From positions 90,460,647 through 90,524,646 of the forward strand of contig OY757911.1 in NCBI GenBank assembly GCA_963585895.1: DNA of 64,000 nt, given 5' to 3'. A program made the translations under genes and the position numbers. Shown one piece after another: positions 54,955 to 64,000 of the stretch (positions within the stretch are counted from its first letter, which is position 1; each line of letters opens with the position of its first letter). This stretch comes from Sepioteuthis lessoniana. Lineage: Eukaryota; Mollusca; Cephalopoda; Myopsida; Loliginidae. The notes below the pieces were generated by a model. It had not been told where the DNA came from. It saw only the letters and a program-made list of their open reading frames with translations, and searched no databases.

Positions 54955-55095
54955 ACGTGGTTTGCTTGTTGGCTGAGCGGTATGATACTAAGTCTAACGT
55001 AAACTTGAGTGGATTTCGATTCCAGCTTCAAGCGTCCCGTGTGTCTAGCCACACTGAAGAGATGTGATACAACAAAGCAGTCTGTCTGTGGATGA
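54955..55095 (+). mobile_element. tRNA-derived SINE, family S5 (reference copy)
   Basis: A box TTGGCTGAGCGGTATGATAC, B box GGATTTCGATTCCAGC, then TGTCTAGCCACACTGAAGAG and TGATACAACAAAGCAGTCTG. The head is the most tRNA-like SINE head in the window. Confidence 0.75.
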
Positions 55096-55124
55096 CAAAA
55101 TACATATATATATAATCTAAAAAA

Positions 55125-55565
55125 TGTAACATACCCATACGTGAATATGGGAAACGTACATATAATGTTCATAACTCATATATAGATAACAGGAACCCCG
55201 AAACACGAAAATACTTACGACTTCTTAGTTCAGGTACGAAACTTTTTATTACCTTTGAGTTAAAAGGTTTTTCGACATAAGGAGAGTGATACACAATCTT
55301 TCTATGCTGACTTTTATATCTGCCCCCCAACGCGCGCAGCACCCGCCGCAAGGCCTCGGCGAGCTCCGAAAGTCAACTGTCTTCCTCGGACGCTAAAACT
55401 CAACTCACTGACTTTTCTCAAATCCCCAAATTCCTCCGCGCACACTTCCGGTGCATGTCGTCATTCACATCTCCTGGCCATATTTCCTATCTGGGATTTT
55501 TATTTTGACATCTCTGAATGACACATCCTCCCCGCGCGCACATGAACACCTGCGCTCATGTTACA
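55125..55565. mobile_element. Probable solo LTR (441 bases)
   Basis: Inverted termini TGTAACAT (55125) and ATGTTACA (55558-55565) enclose a block whose second half is rich in CG (CGCGCGCAGCACCCGCCGC, CCCCGCGCGCACATG). A clean 4-base duplication was not seen (AAAA at the left, TCTA at the right), so the bounds rest on the termini only. Confidence 0.55.
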
Positions 55566-56335
55566 TCTAACTAACCCATGTGCTAAGCGAAAGTTTCTCA
55601 GCCTAACTAAATCGAAAGGCAAGATATATAAAACGAAATCCCTCGGCCGCTATATTACAAAAATATCCAAAGATGAATTGAGAATGATTCTGTTTGAGAA
55701 TATATAAGAGGATTCTTATAAATCTCCAGGAGTACTCAGTGTATGATAATCAATGTATAAATTTATGAATTTCATACAGTACAAATTCATATAATTGAAA
55801 AAACTCAACAAACTATCATTTTTATATTATAAATTTATTTCAGCTGGCCACTCCATAGGAGAAACTAACCTCTTCAGTTAGCTATCACACAATGGAGAGA
55901 AATAAAAAAATCATTAAAGATTATAGAAATATTTTTTCTATGGATTCTTACTTGTTAAAAAAAAATAGAGGTATAATGTTATTATCTGGTGTCATGTATC
56001 CTTATGTACCTAAAAATCTTTTAATACAACTTACAAAATCTTCATCAACTAAAATCTTGTCAATAAATTAAGCTATTTTAATCTAAGAAAAAAATCTTTT
56101 TATTTATTGATTTATAAAGTAAAATATGTTGATAAACACTATTACTAATATCAAACTTATCTTATTTAGTTAGAAAATACATAGGCTTTATTTGATTTCC
56201 ATTTAAGATTAAAATTTAATCTTTTTTAATTTCTTAATATTTTCATATATTCTTTATTCTAAGTACTGCTATTCTAAAAACTGTTAAAATGATCAATATC
56301 ATCATAATAATTATGATTCGTGAATAATTATATAA
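55566..56335. other. Unlabelled AT-rich sequence
   Basis: No gene, repeat family or palindrome recognised. Confidence 0.5.
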
Positions 56336-56339
56336 CTAT

Positions 56340-56600
56340 AATGAGTAAAGTTGGTGACCTTAGTCGAGGTTGACCTGAAGGCTCCCTTTTCAATAGCTAC
56401 TTCACCAAGGTGTAGCAGGGGTGCTACTCCATTCCCTGGATTGCTCTCCTTTACCCTTGATCCTTGCCTTATAATGCGGAGTGTTAAGCAAGGCAGCATC
56501 AAGTACCATTTTTTAAGTCTTTGATATAACTCAAGCTAGGATTGAACCCCATTCTCCTGGACCATTGGTGAACACTCTACCCATTAGAACCAACTGCAGT
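56340..56600 (-). mobile_element. tRNA-derived SINE, family S3
   Basis: AGTAAAGTTGGTGACCTTAG at the left; GGATTGAACCCCATTCTCC and CTACCCATTAGAACCAACTG at the right. Confidence 0.75.
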
Positions 56601-57100
56601 ATATTCACATATTTGGTTGCTGAGTTTCAAAGCTGTTGAGTTTGGTAATAAATAATACCTAATAATATTCATTTTAATTGGATAACATTCCTCTAGAAAT
56701 GATAAAATCTTTGATTTAGAAGATTAACTTTTTATTAAAAAAGTGTTTGGGGTGTATTTATTGATTGATAATATTGTAGGTTTCCGTAACACAGAAAAAT
56801 AGCACATTGTAGTGTGATCTTTGTTTGGACGATACTGCTAAAATAATATTAGACTGTAAATTGTTTCACTATCAACTTAATAATGATAGTGTGGGATCTT
56901 TGTTTGTGCTCACCTCAGTCTCTCAAGGAAGATAACTATCAAATATTAATTATAGAGTACTTCTCCTTATTCACTATTAAAGTTCTTCAAAAAGAATATA
57001 ATTCAACCTTAAGAGACATTGAAATCTGTCTGAAAGTGAATTAACCATAATTTTAAAAAAAGTGCCTCACAATAAAGCAAGTTCATCTAATATACCATCA
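56601..57100. other. Unlabelled AT-rich sequence
   Basis: The start (GTTTCAAAGCTGTTGAGTTT, GGTAATAAATAATACC) matches short stretches near 49366 and the outer ends of the inverted-repeat arms at 14.76/16.08 kb, so it is part of an unlisted old repeat. Nothing else was seen. Confidence 0.4.
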
Positions 57101-57109
57101 TTATGATGG

Positions 57110-57812
57110 ATATCTATTATCATCATCATCATCATGTCGTGCCACTAGCATGGATATCCCTGACCCTTTCGCGCCACTTCTCCCTATCGTTCATCACCTC
57201 CGGCAGGTCTTCAGGGCTACATCCCGTATCCTCACATAGCTGCTGTATGTATGTTCGAGCTGGTCGTCCTGCTTTTTCTCAGCCATATGTGGGGGTCCAT
57301 AGGAGTACATCACTTATGAGCTCGTCCCTGCTTCTCCAGCAGTGTCCTGCATGTCTAGTTCGTCTGACTTGGATAGTTTTCGTGATGGGAGGCAGGTGGC
57401 CGTATAGTTGGTGCCTTGTGGGGTGTTGCTGCCAGGACTTGTTCAATATTGTTTGCAACATTCTTGTGTAATTGCCGTCCAGCTTCTTCTCCAGCCATCT
57501 AGTTAGCGTCCAAGTAGTGCATCCATTCAGCAGTACCAATACAACCGCTGCTTGAAAGAAAATGCGTTTCATTTTATCGGTCAGGTCTGACTTTCATATG
57601 ATCGATAGTTTATCGATAGCTGTCCATGCCTTCATTAGCTGCGTGTCGATGTCTTTTTCGGTTAATGAGACATTGCTTCCTAGGTAGGTGAATTTGTCTA
57701 CTAGTTTCAGAGAGGTTTCGTCTAGTGTGGAAATGTCGCCTGTTTGATTATAGCACATATATTCAGCTTTGTGTGCATTGACATAGAGGCCAGGAATGGA
57801 CAACATCTAACA
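57110..57812 (-). pseudogene. RTE-like LINE reverse transcriptase, C-terminal part
   Basis: On the - strand: LYVNAHKAEYMCYNQTGDIS, LKLVDKFTYLGSNVSLTEKD, AWTAIDKLSII, then after a short break FFQAAVVLVLLNGCTTWTLT, LEKKLDGNYTRMLQTILNKS, HQLYGHLPPITKTIQVRRTR, HAGHCWRSRDELISDVLLWT and the 3' end before (CAT)n at 57113-57135. This is the least decayed copy of the family here, broken by only one or two frameshifts. It lacks the catalytic RT motifs and the endonuclease. Confidence 0.8.
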
Positions 57813-58480
57813 GATTTCATGATAGATATCGATTATAAATGTTTATATTTATTTCTAATAAATAAATCCATGCCTCTCAACTGGTTTTATTTATCGTAAA
57901 TGAATGCTCCCATTTATAATTGCTCACCAGGCACTAAAAATTGTGGGCGACTTTGAAGGGGAGTGGTCTTCAGAGCATTTGAAGCTTTTCAAAATAATCT
58001 TAGCCAACATTGATCACTGACCCATTTACCTTATGAACTCAATTGTCTCTGATTGTGCAACAATTCTTGTCTTGTGCCAAACTAAGCTATGATTGTAAAT
58101 ATCAGTGAAGTGGAATAATGATAAATAAGCTAGTCTCACATAGCATGATGGCAGTAGGGAGTTTCACCCACTCTGAGTGCCAGGGATGTGGCCTCGTTTC
58201 TCTCCAAACATATAAGAATCCCGGAATAGTTTATCTGTGTCTTTGTATCTGTGATAAATCCAAGAACCGATTAATTACTAACCATAGTTTGAAATTCTGA
58301 TGAAAACTATTGTTGCAATTCAATGAATCAATGAGTCTGGTATTTTCACTTTTTCTTGTTTCAATTGCTATGTTTTTAATAGTGAACTCTCTGACACTCC
58401 TTCAGTTGTATTTTTGTAATCAATTATTCCCTCTCCTAAGCTATTCATTAATTTCAAGCAACAAAAGTTTATTGAATCAG
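57813..58480. other. Unlabelled sequence
   Basis: No family recognised. Open frames at 58118-58300 and 58310-58618 have no supporting motif. Confidence 0.45.
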
Positions 58481-58485
58481 TCATT

Positions 58486-58537
58486 TTCTTCTTCTTCTTC
58501 TTCTTCTTCTTCTTCTTCTTCTTCTTCTTCTTCTTCT
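58486..58537. repeat. (TTC)n microsatellite
   Basis: About 17 perfect TTC/CTT units. In the forward frame it appears as poly-Ser. Confidence 0.95.
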
Positions 58538-58659
58538 ATAACACTTGAAACAGACCCACTTATATTCAAGCACTATATTTGCCTCACAAAGAGGCAGAAG
58601 TTCTTTTGTTTAGTTTAGTATTTCTCTATTTTATAGATCCAATTTTTATATGTTACTGT

Positions 58660-59170
58660 ATCACATGTTACGGCATGAAAACTAAACTCATACATTCGAA
58701 AGTTGTACCACAGGACTGTATAGTGGTGGGAAATGATGAAATCAAAGGGGTGAAAGAGTATGTCTACTTAGAACTGACAATAAGTGTATGCCAAGATATG
58801 GATTCAGAAATCTTGCAAAGAATAAGATCAGACAGGAAAACATTTACCACAATAAAAGATAGGCTTGAGGCAAAGCTGGACAAGGCCCTATATGTCAATT
58901 TCTTCAATAGAAAGCAAAATGTGGGCTACCATAAAGAAAGAAGAACAGAGACTGGTTAAAACACGCAGGGCTATGGAAAGATCCATACTGGAAATATCAT
59001 TGAAAGATAACATCCAAAATGAGGTAATTTGAGATCAAAGCAGAGTGAAGGACAAGAGTACTAAGTACTGAAAGCAGAAGTTCTGCTTGGCCAGATATAT
59101 TGCAATTGGTGGACTTGTTAACATATTGAATGGTATCCTAGAGACCAGAAACAACCACTCAGAAAACCTC
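58660..59170 (+). pseudogene. Second RTE-type LINE fragment
   Basis: Reads MKTKLIHSKVVPQDCIVVGN, EIKGVKEYVYLELTISVCQD, IRSDRKTFTTIKDRLEAKLD, KALYVNFFNR, then in another frame RRAMERSILEISLKDNIQNE. It follows the usual order of RTE-type ORF ends ('KTK.M', 'Y.YLG..I', 'AF.TIKD...DKLD', 'LFN', 'QRAMERxMLGISLxDxIRNEEI'). It is a different subfamily from the 45.7- and 57.1-kb copies. Frameshifted and truncated at both sides. Confidence 0.7.
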
Positions 59171-59224
59171 CACAATCACAGAAAGATGAAATTATCAAAC
59201 AATTCAGGCTAAAATGAAGAAGGG

Positions 59225-59630
59225 TGATGGTTTCATTTGGTTTAGTTTTATCACACATCAACCATTGTAAGTTATTTAATGCCAAATCCATTTTTATACA
59301 TATAAACAGTTCTATTTCAATAATCCAGTTTAGCATAAGTACACAGTTTAAATATCAAAAACAGTTCTAGTTGAAGCAATTAGTTTACTATCAGTACAGT
59401 TTAATTCTATTTGACCCATAGATTGGACCCTATCAGGTGCTACCACTCCGGGGTAGAGTAGATCTGGGAGCAATGGCAATAAAGGGGTACTCTGTAACTA
59501 GAACCTCCCCATCAGATCATTTAGAATCATATCCAGGACACTTGTTTGGGAGTGGGGAGGGGTTCTTACCCCTCTGCAGAGATGCAGTCAGTGTATTCTA
59601 CAGCCCCAGCTGACTGGGTCAGAAGAAGGG
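59225..59630 (-). mobile_element. SINE S2
   Basis: Tail complement TATCACACATCAACCATTGT, two internal units of the AGTTCTATTTCAATAATCCA type, then body complement GATTGGACCCTATCAGGTGC, TCAGATCATTTAGAATCATA and the head CTACAGCCCCAGCTGACTGG. Confidence 0.7.
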
Positions 59631-60229
59631 TGATGTTTAGATTGAAGCGGAAGTGCTTTGTGGCCAGTAACGTGGAAAACATCAGGAAATCTAACCAATA
59701 AATGAATAAATCAATTTCAAATCTAATTTACAGCTTAATAATTATAATGTCAGATCTACGATTAGATTGTGCTCACTCTAATCATAATAGTAACCCAAGG
59801 AAGATAACTATTAACTTTCTTACTATCCCCCTTGGTTTAAAAGGGTTCCCATCTCAAAATGCTTTCTCACTTGCATGGTAATCATTATGAGATACCAATA
59901 GTTCTCTCCTAATTTGTGCTTAAAACTTTTCTGTGGTGGCCCGGTGTTAAGCCGGTAAGAGGGTATTCGTTTCATTTTAAAGGTGGGCCGGCCCAACAAA
60001 GAAGACTTATAAACACAATTTTTACATAAAAATAAGGTTTATTCTACCTCTCCAAGTCTGGAAAAGAATAAGATTAAATATTTATTGAAATTCTTTTTTA
60101 ATTTTTAAGGATTAATGAAGTTATCTGAGATCTTTAAATAAACTTGTCGTCTGTACACTGTACTCAATGTAAAAGCATAAATCCATCTGTTGTCCCTGAG
60201 AAAGTAGGGAAAACTGTTTTTTTTTCTTT

Positions 60230-60590
60230 TAGCTTTGGTTAAGCAATCAGTCTAGGAGAAGGAAAACTTTGAATTCAAAATCAGCAACAACTCTGCTTAA
60301 AAATTGATCTCATGTCACATCCTGATTTTGTATAAGGGGTGGGTCCATACTCAATGTAAACGAGCCAGTAACTTGTCATAAATAATAAAAACAGAGATCC
60401 TAGACTGGTTGCTAACCAAGGCTAAAGAACAAAGCCTGCCTAATTAAGAAGGCAATCATCTTCTTTAGAAATGTTTGAAATAATGTATATAATTTTTTCT
60501 AAAGTACTGTGTGGATTTCTCTAATGTATTTTTGACTGCTACAAGAGTTACAGCAACCAGTCTAGGAGAAGGAAAACTATCTTATAACCT
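60230..60590. repeat. SINE S4 piece and a 180-base unit (copy 1)
   Basis: An S4 piece in + orientation (about 60240-60345: AGTCTAGGAGAAGGAAAACT, ATCTCATGTCACATCC) is followed by a unit at 60405-60590 that begins GACTGGTTGCTAACCAAGG and ends CAACCAGTCTAGGAGAAGG. The unit recurs at 62208-62390. Confidence 0.7.
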
Positions 60591-61090
60591 ATATATAATA
60601 TGGGTAAGTATTGTGAGTAATGACAATGATTCATCTGGAAATTTAAATAAGATTCATTGATGTGTTTTAGATATGTCATTTTAATACATTCATTATGTAA
60701 TATTAAAGAAGTTTTGAAATAAATTCTTTTGGACATTGATAATGTAGCAATGAATCAAGTCTATGTTTTTGGTGGGAAGAGCTACAGATTGTAAGGTAAT
60801 TATTTTGTGGTCTGAACATATTTTCAGGAAGATATGAACAAAACACTGTGTTGTATGAAAAATAGATATTTCATTGTTTTATTAAAATAGACTTGGTATG
60901 AGAGAGAGAATAGTGGTGTTGTCTGGAAAGGAGTGTAGTAGTCAGCTTTTGTTTATGGTGTGTAAAGACAGTGAGACTATTATGGTATGTAGCAAAGAAA
61001 GAATTCACACAAGTCTGATCTCTAAGGCATTACAAAGTAAAGTGAGGAGGAAAAACCAATATCAGAGTTGTTTATTCATTTTGTATCAGT
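60591..61090. other. Unlabelled sequence
   Basis: Nothing recognised. A 69-codon frame at 60898-61107 runs into the S2 tail and is not supported. Confidence 0.45.
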
Positions 61091-61094
61091 GTAT

Positions 61095-61735
61095 CATGGT
61101 TGGTTAGTTGGTTGGTTGGTTGTTTGGGTTTTATGGCATATCAATTTTTGTAGGTTATTTAAAGCCAAATCCATTTTTATGCAAATAGTTCTATTTCAAG
61201 CAATTCAGTTTAGCATGAGTACACAGTTTAATTGTCAAAAACATTTCTATTTCAAGCTATTCAGTTTATTCAACCAGTTCTAATTCAGCTAATTCAGTTT
61301 AGTATAAGTACATATTTTGTTTACACACAGTTAAAGGTCAAAACAGTTCTATTTCAAATAATTCAGTTTAGCATAAGTACAGTTTCAATGTCAAAAACAG
61401 TTCCATTTCAAACAATTCAGTTTAGCATAAGCTCACAGTCTAAATGTAAGTACAGTTTAATTGTTAAAAACATTTCTATTTCAAGCTATTCAGTTTAGTC
61501 AAACAGTTCTAATTTAAACAATTCAGTTTAGCATAAGTATGCAGTTTAGTTCTTTTTAACCCATAGATAGGGCCCTATCAGGTGCTACCATTCCGGGCCA
61601 GAGTGGACCTGAAGGGGTGCTCCGCATTCTCCAAAGCTCCAGCATTACTAGAACCTCACCATCAGATTGTGTCTTACCCCTCTGCAGAGAAGCAGTCAGT
61701 GTATTCGACAGCCCCAGCCGACTGGGCAAAAAGTA
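61095..61735 (-). mobile_element. SINE S2 with expanded internal tandem units
   Basis: GTTTTATGGCATATCAATTT (tail complement), then about eight loosely repeated units (AGTTCTATTTCAAGCAATTC, AGTTTAGCATGAGTACACAG and variants, 61185-61545), then GATAGGGCCCTATCAGGTGC, GGGCCAGAGTGGACCTG and the head complement CGACAGCCCCAGCCGACTGG. Same build as 51125-51765. Confidence 0.75.
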
Positions 61736-61739
61736 TCAT

Positions 61740-62135
61740 GGGAATTACAGGTAAAAATTACTATTCTCACTGAAGAAATGTTTTTTTTTGCAAAGAATAT
61801 TTCAAGAACTGCTAAACATCAATCTGGTTTATTGAGTTGATATTTGACATAAAAATAACTTGATATAAGTTTTATGATGAGTAGAAATTTGATATGTTTA
61901 TACTGAATATTACTTACTAAATTTATTATTTAAGTGAATTTTTATTGTTATATTATCGGGGTGAGTTATTGGAATAATAACACAAATTATACCTTACAAT
62001 GAAACAGGTTTATTTTAAAAGACATACAAGGACGTGTAAACAGCTTATATTCAAGTAGAATAGTCCATTCTAATACAGAAGGCTATCATATCTTCTCTCC
62101 AACAGTTTTATTAAGCATTTATTTACTCAAATCAT
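61740..62135. other. Unlabelled AT-rich sequence
   Basis: No gene or repeat family recognised. Confidence 0.45.
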
Positions 62136-62139
62136 ATGC

Positions 62140-62460
62140 CTCATATGACACAAGGTCACTTTTTAAGCAGAGTAAAGCTAGTTTGAATTCTGAGTTTGCC
62201 TTCTCCTAGACTGGTTGCTAACCAAGGCTAAAGAACAAAGTCTGCCCAATTATGGAAGCAATCATCTTCTTTAGAAATGTTTGTAATAATGTATATAATT
62301 TTTCTGAAGTACTGTGTGGATTTCTCTAATGTATTTTTGACTACTACAAGAGTTACAGTAACCAGTCTAGGAGAAGGAAAACTCTGAATTTAAACTAGCT
62401 GCACCCCATTAAAAATGAACTTGTGTCACACCCTGCCAGTGATGGAGGGGTTGGATGAAT
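62140..62460. repeat. Inverted SINE S4 pair around a 180-base unit (copy 2)
   Basis: S4 in - orientation (about 62140-62235, GACACAAGGTCACTTTTTAA then CTTCTCCTAGACTGGTTGC), a spacer with TCATCTTCTTTAGAAATGTT, then S4 in + orientation (about 62370-62460, CCAGTCTAGGAGAAGGAAAA then TGTGTCACACCCTG). The central unit repeats 60405-60590 with about 93 percent identity by eye. Confidence 0.75.
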
Positions 62461-63073
62461 ACATGTAAGAGTTACAGATACTGTAATTACATATTTTCAA
62501 AGATTTTATTTATTTGAAGTGACTCAGGTTCTTCACATATCTTAACATCCTGAGTCATATCTAGCTTGGATGAAGGCTGACTGTTGTTCTTGATTCACTA
62601 AAGTTATACAAAGTAAAACTCTTTAGTTCCTAATTTAAAGAAAAAACTCACAACAAAATGACTGAATTCATTTGGGGCATTAATAGAGACTTATATGTTG
62701 GCTTAGCAATATTGTTATGTTCGCATTTTCTTTAGCAATGATCTAAATAACAAACTTTGAATTGTTAAAGAGATTTCTATTTGGTTCTGGGTCCAGGCTT
62801 GTTTCTCATCAAAAGTTCATGTGTTCTTTTGTGAAAACATACAATAGGATTCAACATAGCTGGCCTCATTGTGTGTCGCTCTGAAATAAAGGATTACGAT
62901 CAATCTTAAATTTAGAATCTTTCTCTCCCTTATTCTCTATTCATATATATATATACACATATATATATATATATATTATAATAGTGTTGGTTGTCACTAT
63001 CTCACTTTGTGGGTTTGTGGCAAACTAAATGAGATATAATTTGGAGAGTGTTCAATATCTGTAATAGAGCTAT

Positions 63074-63128
<55 letters not shown>

Positions 63129-63640
63129 GTAAATATATATTAGTTTTTATATATATTTAATAGCATGGAAACTTGTCTGTGACTTCAGGTTTCATGATGT
63201 TTTATAAATGACAATCATCAGGCAGAGAACAAGAGAAAATGAAGAAATAGAAAAAATTGAAAAATACAGTCAAAAGAATGTTAGAATTGTGTACAAATTT
63301 TTATATGTGTGTATGTGTGTGTGTGTGTATGTGTGTGTTTATTTTGTTCCTAAATTAAAATCATTACCACACACACACACATACATACATACACACACAC
63401 ACATACACGAATATATAAAGAAACAAACAAATTTTTTTTCGGTCAATCTGTTGCAACTTTGGTTACGCAGTGCATCTCAGACAACCTCAAATTTACCGTG
63501 CACTGCATGTATCTTCATACACATACATACTAAATATCACTTATATGTGTATATATAAAATCAATCTGCTTCCAGTAGACTACTTATAGAGAAAAGAGTC
63601 ATAGCCATACTCCATATGTGATGGTGCTGTTGTTTCTTAT
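62461..63640. other. Unlabelled AT-rich sequence with microsatellites
   Basis: (AT)n at about 62944-62976, (TAA)n at about 63077-63128, (GT)n at about 63305-63345 and (AC)n at about 63370-63403. The open frame 63208-63558 is largely made of these repeats. Confidence 0.6.
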
Positions 63641-63815
63641 GGGGTGAGTGTTGCTCATCCACACCTTCTGGTTTTGAATTTAGTGTTTTTTCTTCTCCAA
63701 GGCTGATTACCTTACAAAAGCTAAAATGCCTAGTCTTCCCTACTATTTAAACATAAATGGGGATGGAGAGAAAAGGATTATTCATACCTTTCCCAAAGAT
63801 TCCACACATACTTCC
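63640..63815 (-). mobile_element. SINE S4 fragment
   Basis: TTTTGAATTTAGTGTTTTTT, CTTCTCCAAGGCTGATTACC, AAAATGCCTAGTCTTCCCTA, CTACTATTTAAAC and TCATACCTTTCCCAAAGAT follow the S4 order with many changes. Confidence 0.6.
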
Positions 63816-63877
63816 GTACATATATATATATATGTAAAAAAAAAAGGAAAAAAAAAATATATATATATATAAGGCAT

Positions 63878-63990
63878 CCTATCATGGCATAATGGTTTGC
63901 AAATTAGTCTCACAGATCCATTGCCACTGAAAAGTGAGTTTGATTCTCACTGGAAGCCCCATATTTGTGGCCTTAGGCCAAATCTATGCT
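63878..63990 (+). mobile_element. tRNA-like SINE head
   Basis: CATGGCATAATGGTTTGCAA (A-box-like) and GAGTTTGATTCTCACTGG (B box) are spaced as in a tRNA-derived promoter. It matches none of S1 to S5 elsewhere. It runs to the end of the window, so its full extent is unknown. It is not a foldable tRNA gene. Confidence 0.5.
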
Positions 63991-64000
63991 TAGTTTTTTT

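Noticed and set aside
58310..58618. Poly-Ser protein of 102 codons
   Set aside because: The Ser run is the (TTC)n microsatellite; the rest shows no motif.
63878..63990. A tRNA gene
   Set aside because: A- and B-box-like motifs are present but no cloverleaf with an acceptor stem could be drawn; a SINE head is more likely.

Overview
This is a eukaryotic, AT-rich animal chromosome window, most likely from a mollusc and plausibly a cephalopod. The reasons are spliced genes with very long introns, a clathrin-interactor-like gene, many (AT)n/(AC)n microsatellites, and dense layers of tRNA-derived SINEs, RTE-like LINE debris and solo LTRs. The cephalopod suggestion is inference from the look of the SINE and LINE families; no search was run.

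Only two host genes can be supported. (1) On the + strand, the last two coding exons (940-1053 and 5267-5433) of a gene whose Met/Gly/Thr/Gln-rich tail resembles the C-terminus of clathrin interactor 1 (CLINT1/epsinR), followed by a long AT-rich 3' UTR. (2) On the - strand, a complete three-exon gene spanning 53055 to 17039 (introns of about 28 kb and 6.2 kb). Its exons join in phase to a 609-residue protein with an N-terminal BTB/POZ domain and a region matching the NPH3 domain, a family best known from land plants (NPH3/RPT2/NPY phototropism and auxin-transport adaptors). This is the most interesting object in the window: an animal gene with a plant-type BTB-NPH3 layout, embedded in animal repeats.

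Nearly everything else is mobile DNA. At least five SINE families can be told apart, called here S1 to S5 (working names). S1, S3, S4 and S5 have visible tRNA-like A/B boxes; S1 and S2 share the same 3' tail. LINE debris includes an RTE-like element (many 3' fragments, usually ending in GAT repeats), a second RT family split by a 1.8-kb insertion (35130-36419 and 38223-38760), a third RT fragment at 58.7 kb and a zinc-knuckle ORF1 remnant at 3 kb. Several solo LTRs can be bounded to the base by TG...CA termini plus 4-bp target duplications (43370-44420, 47203-48237, 30990-31569, 25873-26329, 48543-49099, 53480-54297, 28826-29316, 49569-50564). Foldback or MITE-like palindromes lie at 18.7, 22.3, 28.3, 30.1 and 39.9 kb. 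Nested insertions allow relative dating, for example SINE inside LTR inside SINE at 49.4-50.7 kb.

Layout: 1-8 kb CLINT1-like 3' end; 8-13 kb mostly unlabelled AT-rich sequence; 13.6-16.3 kb RTE-like LINE with a long inverted repeat; 17.0-53.1 kb the NPH3-like gene with repeat-filled introns; 53.1-55.6 kb its upstream region with two LTRs and a SINE; 55.6-64 kb repeats only. No tRNA, rRNA, CRISPR or bacterial-type features were seen.
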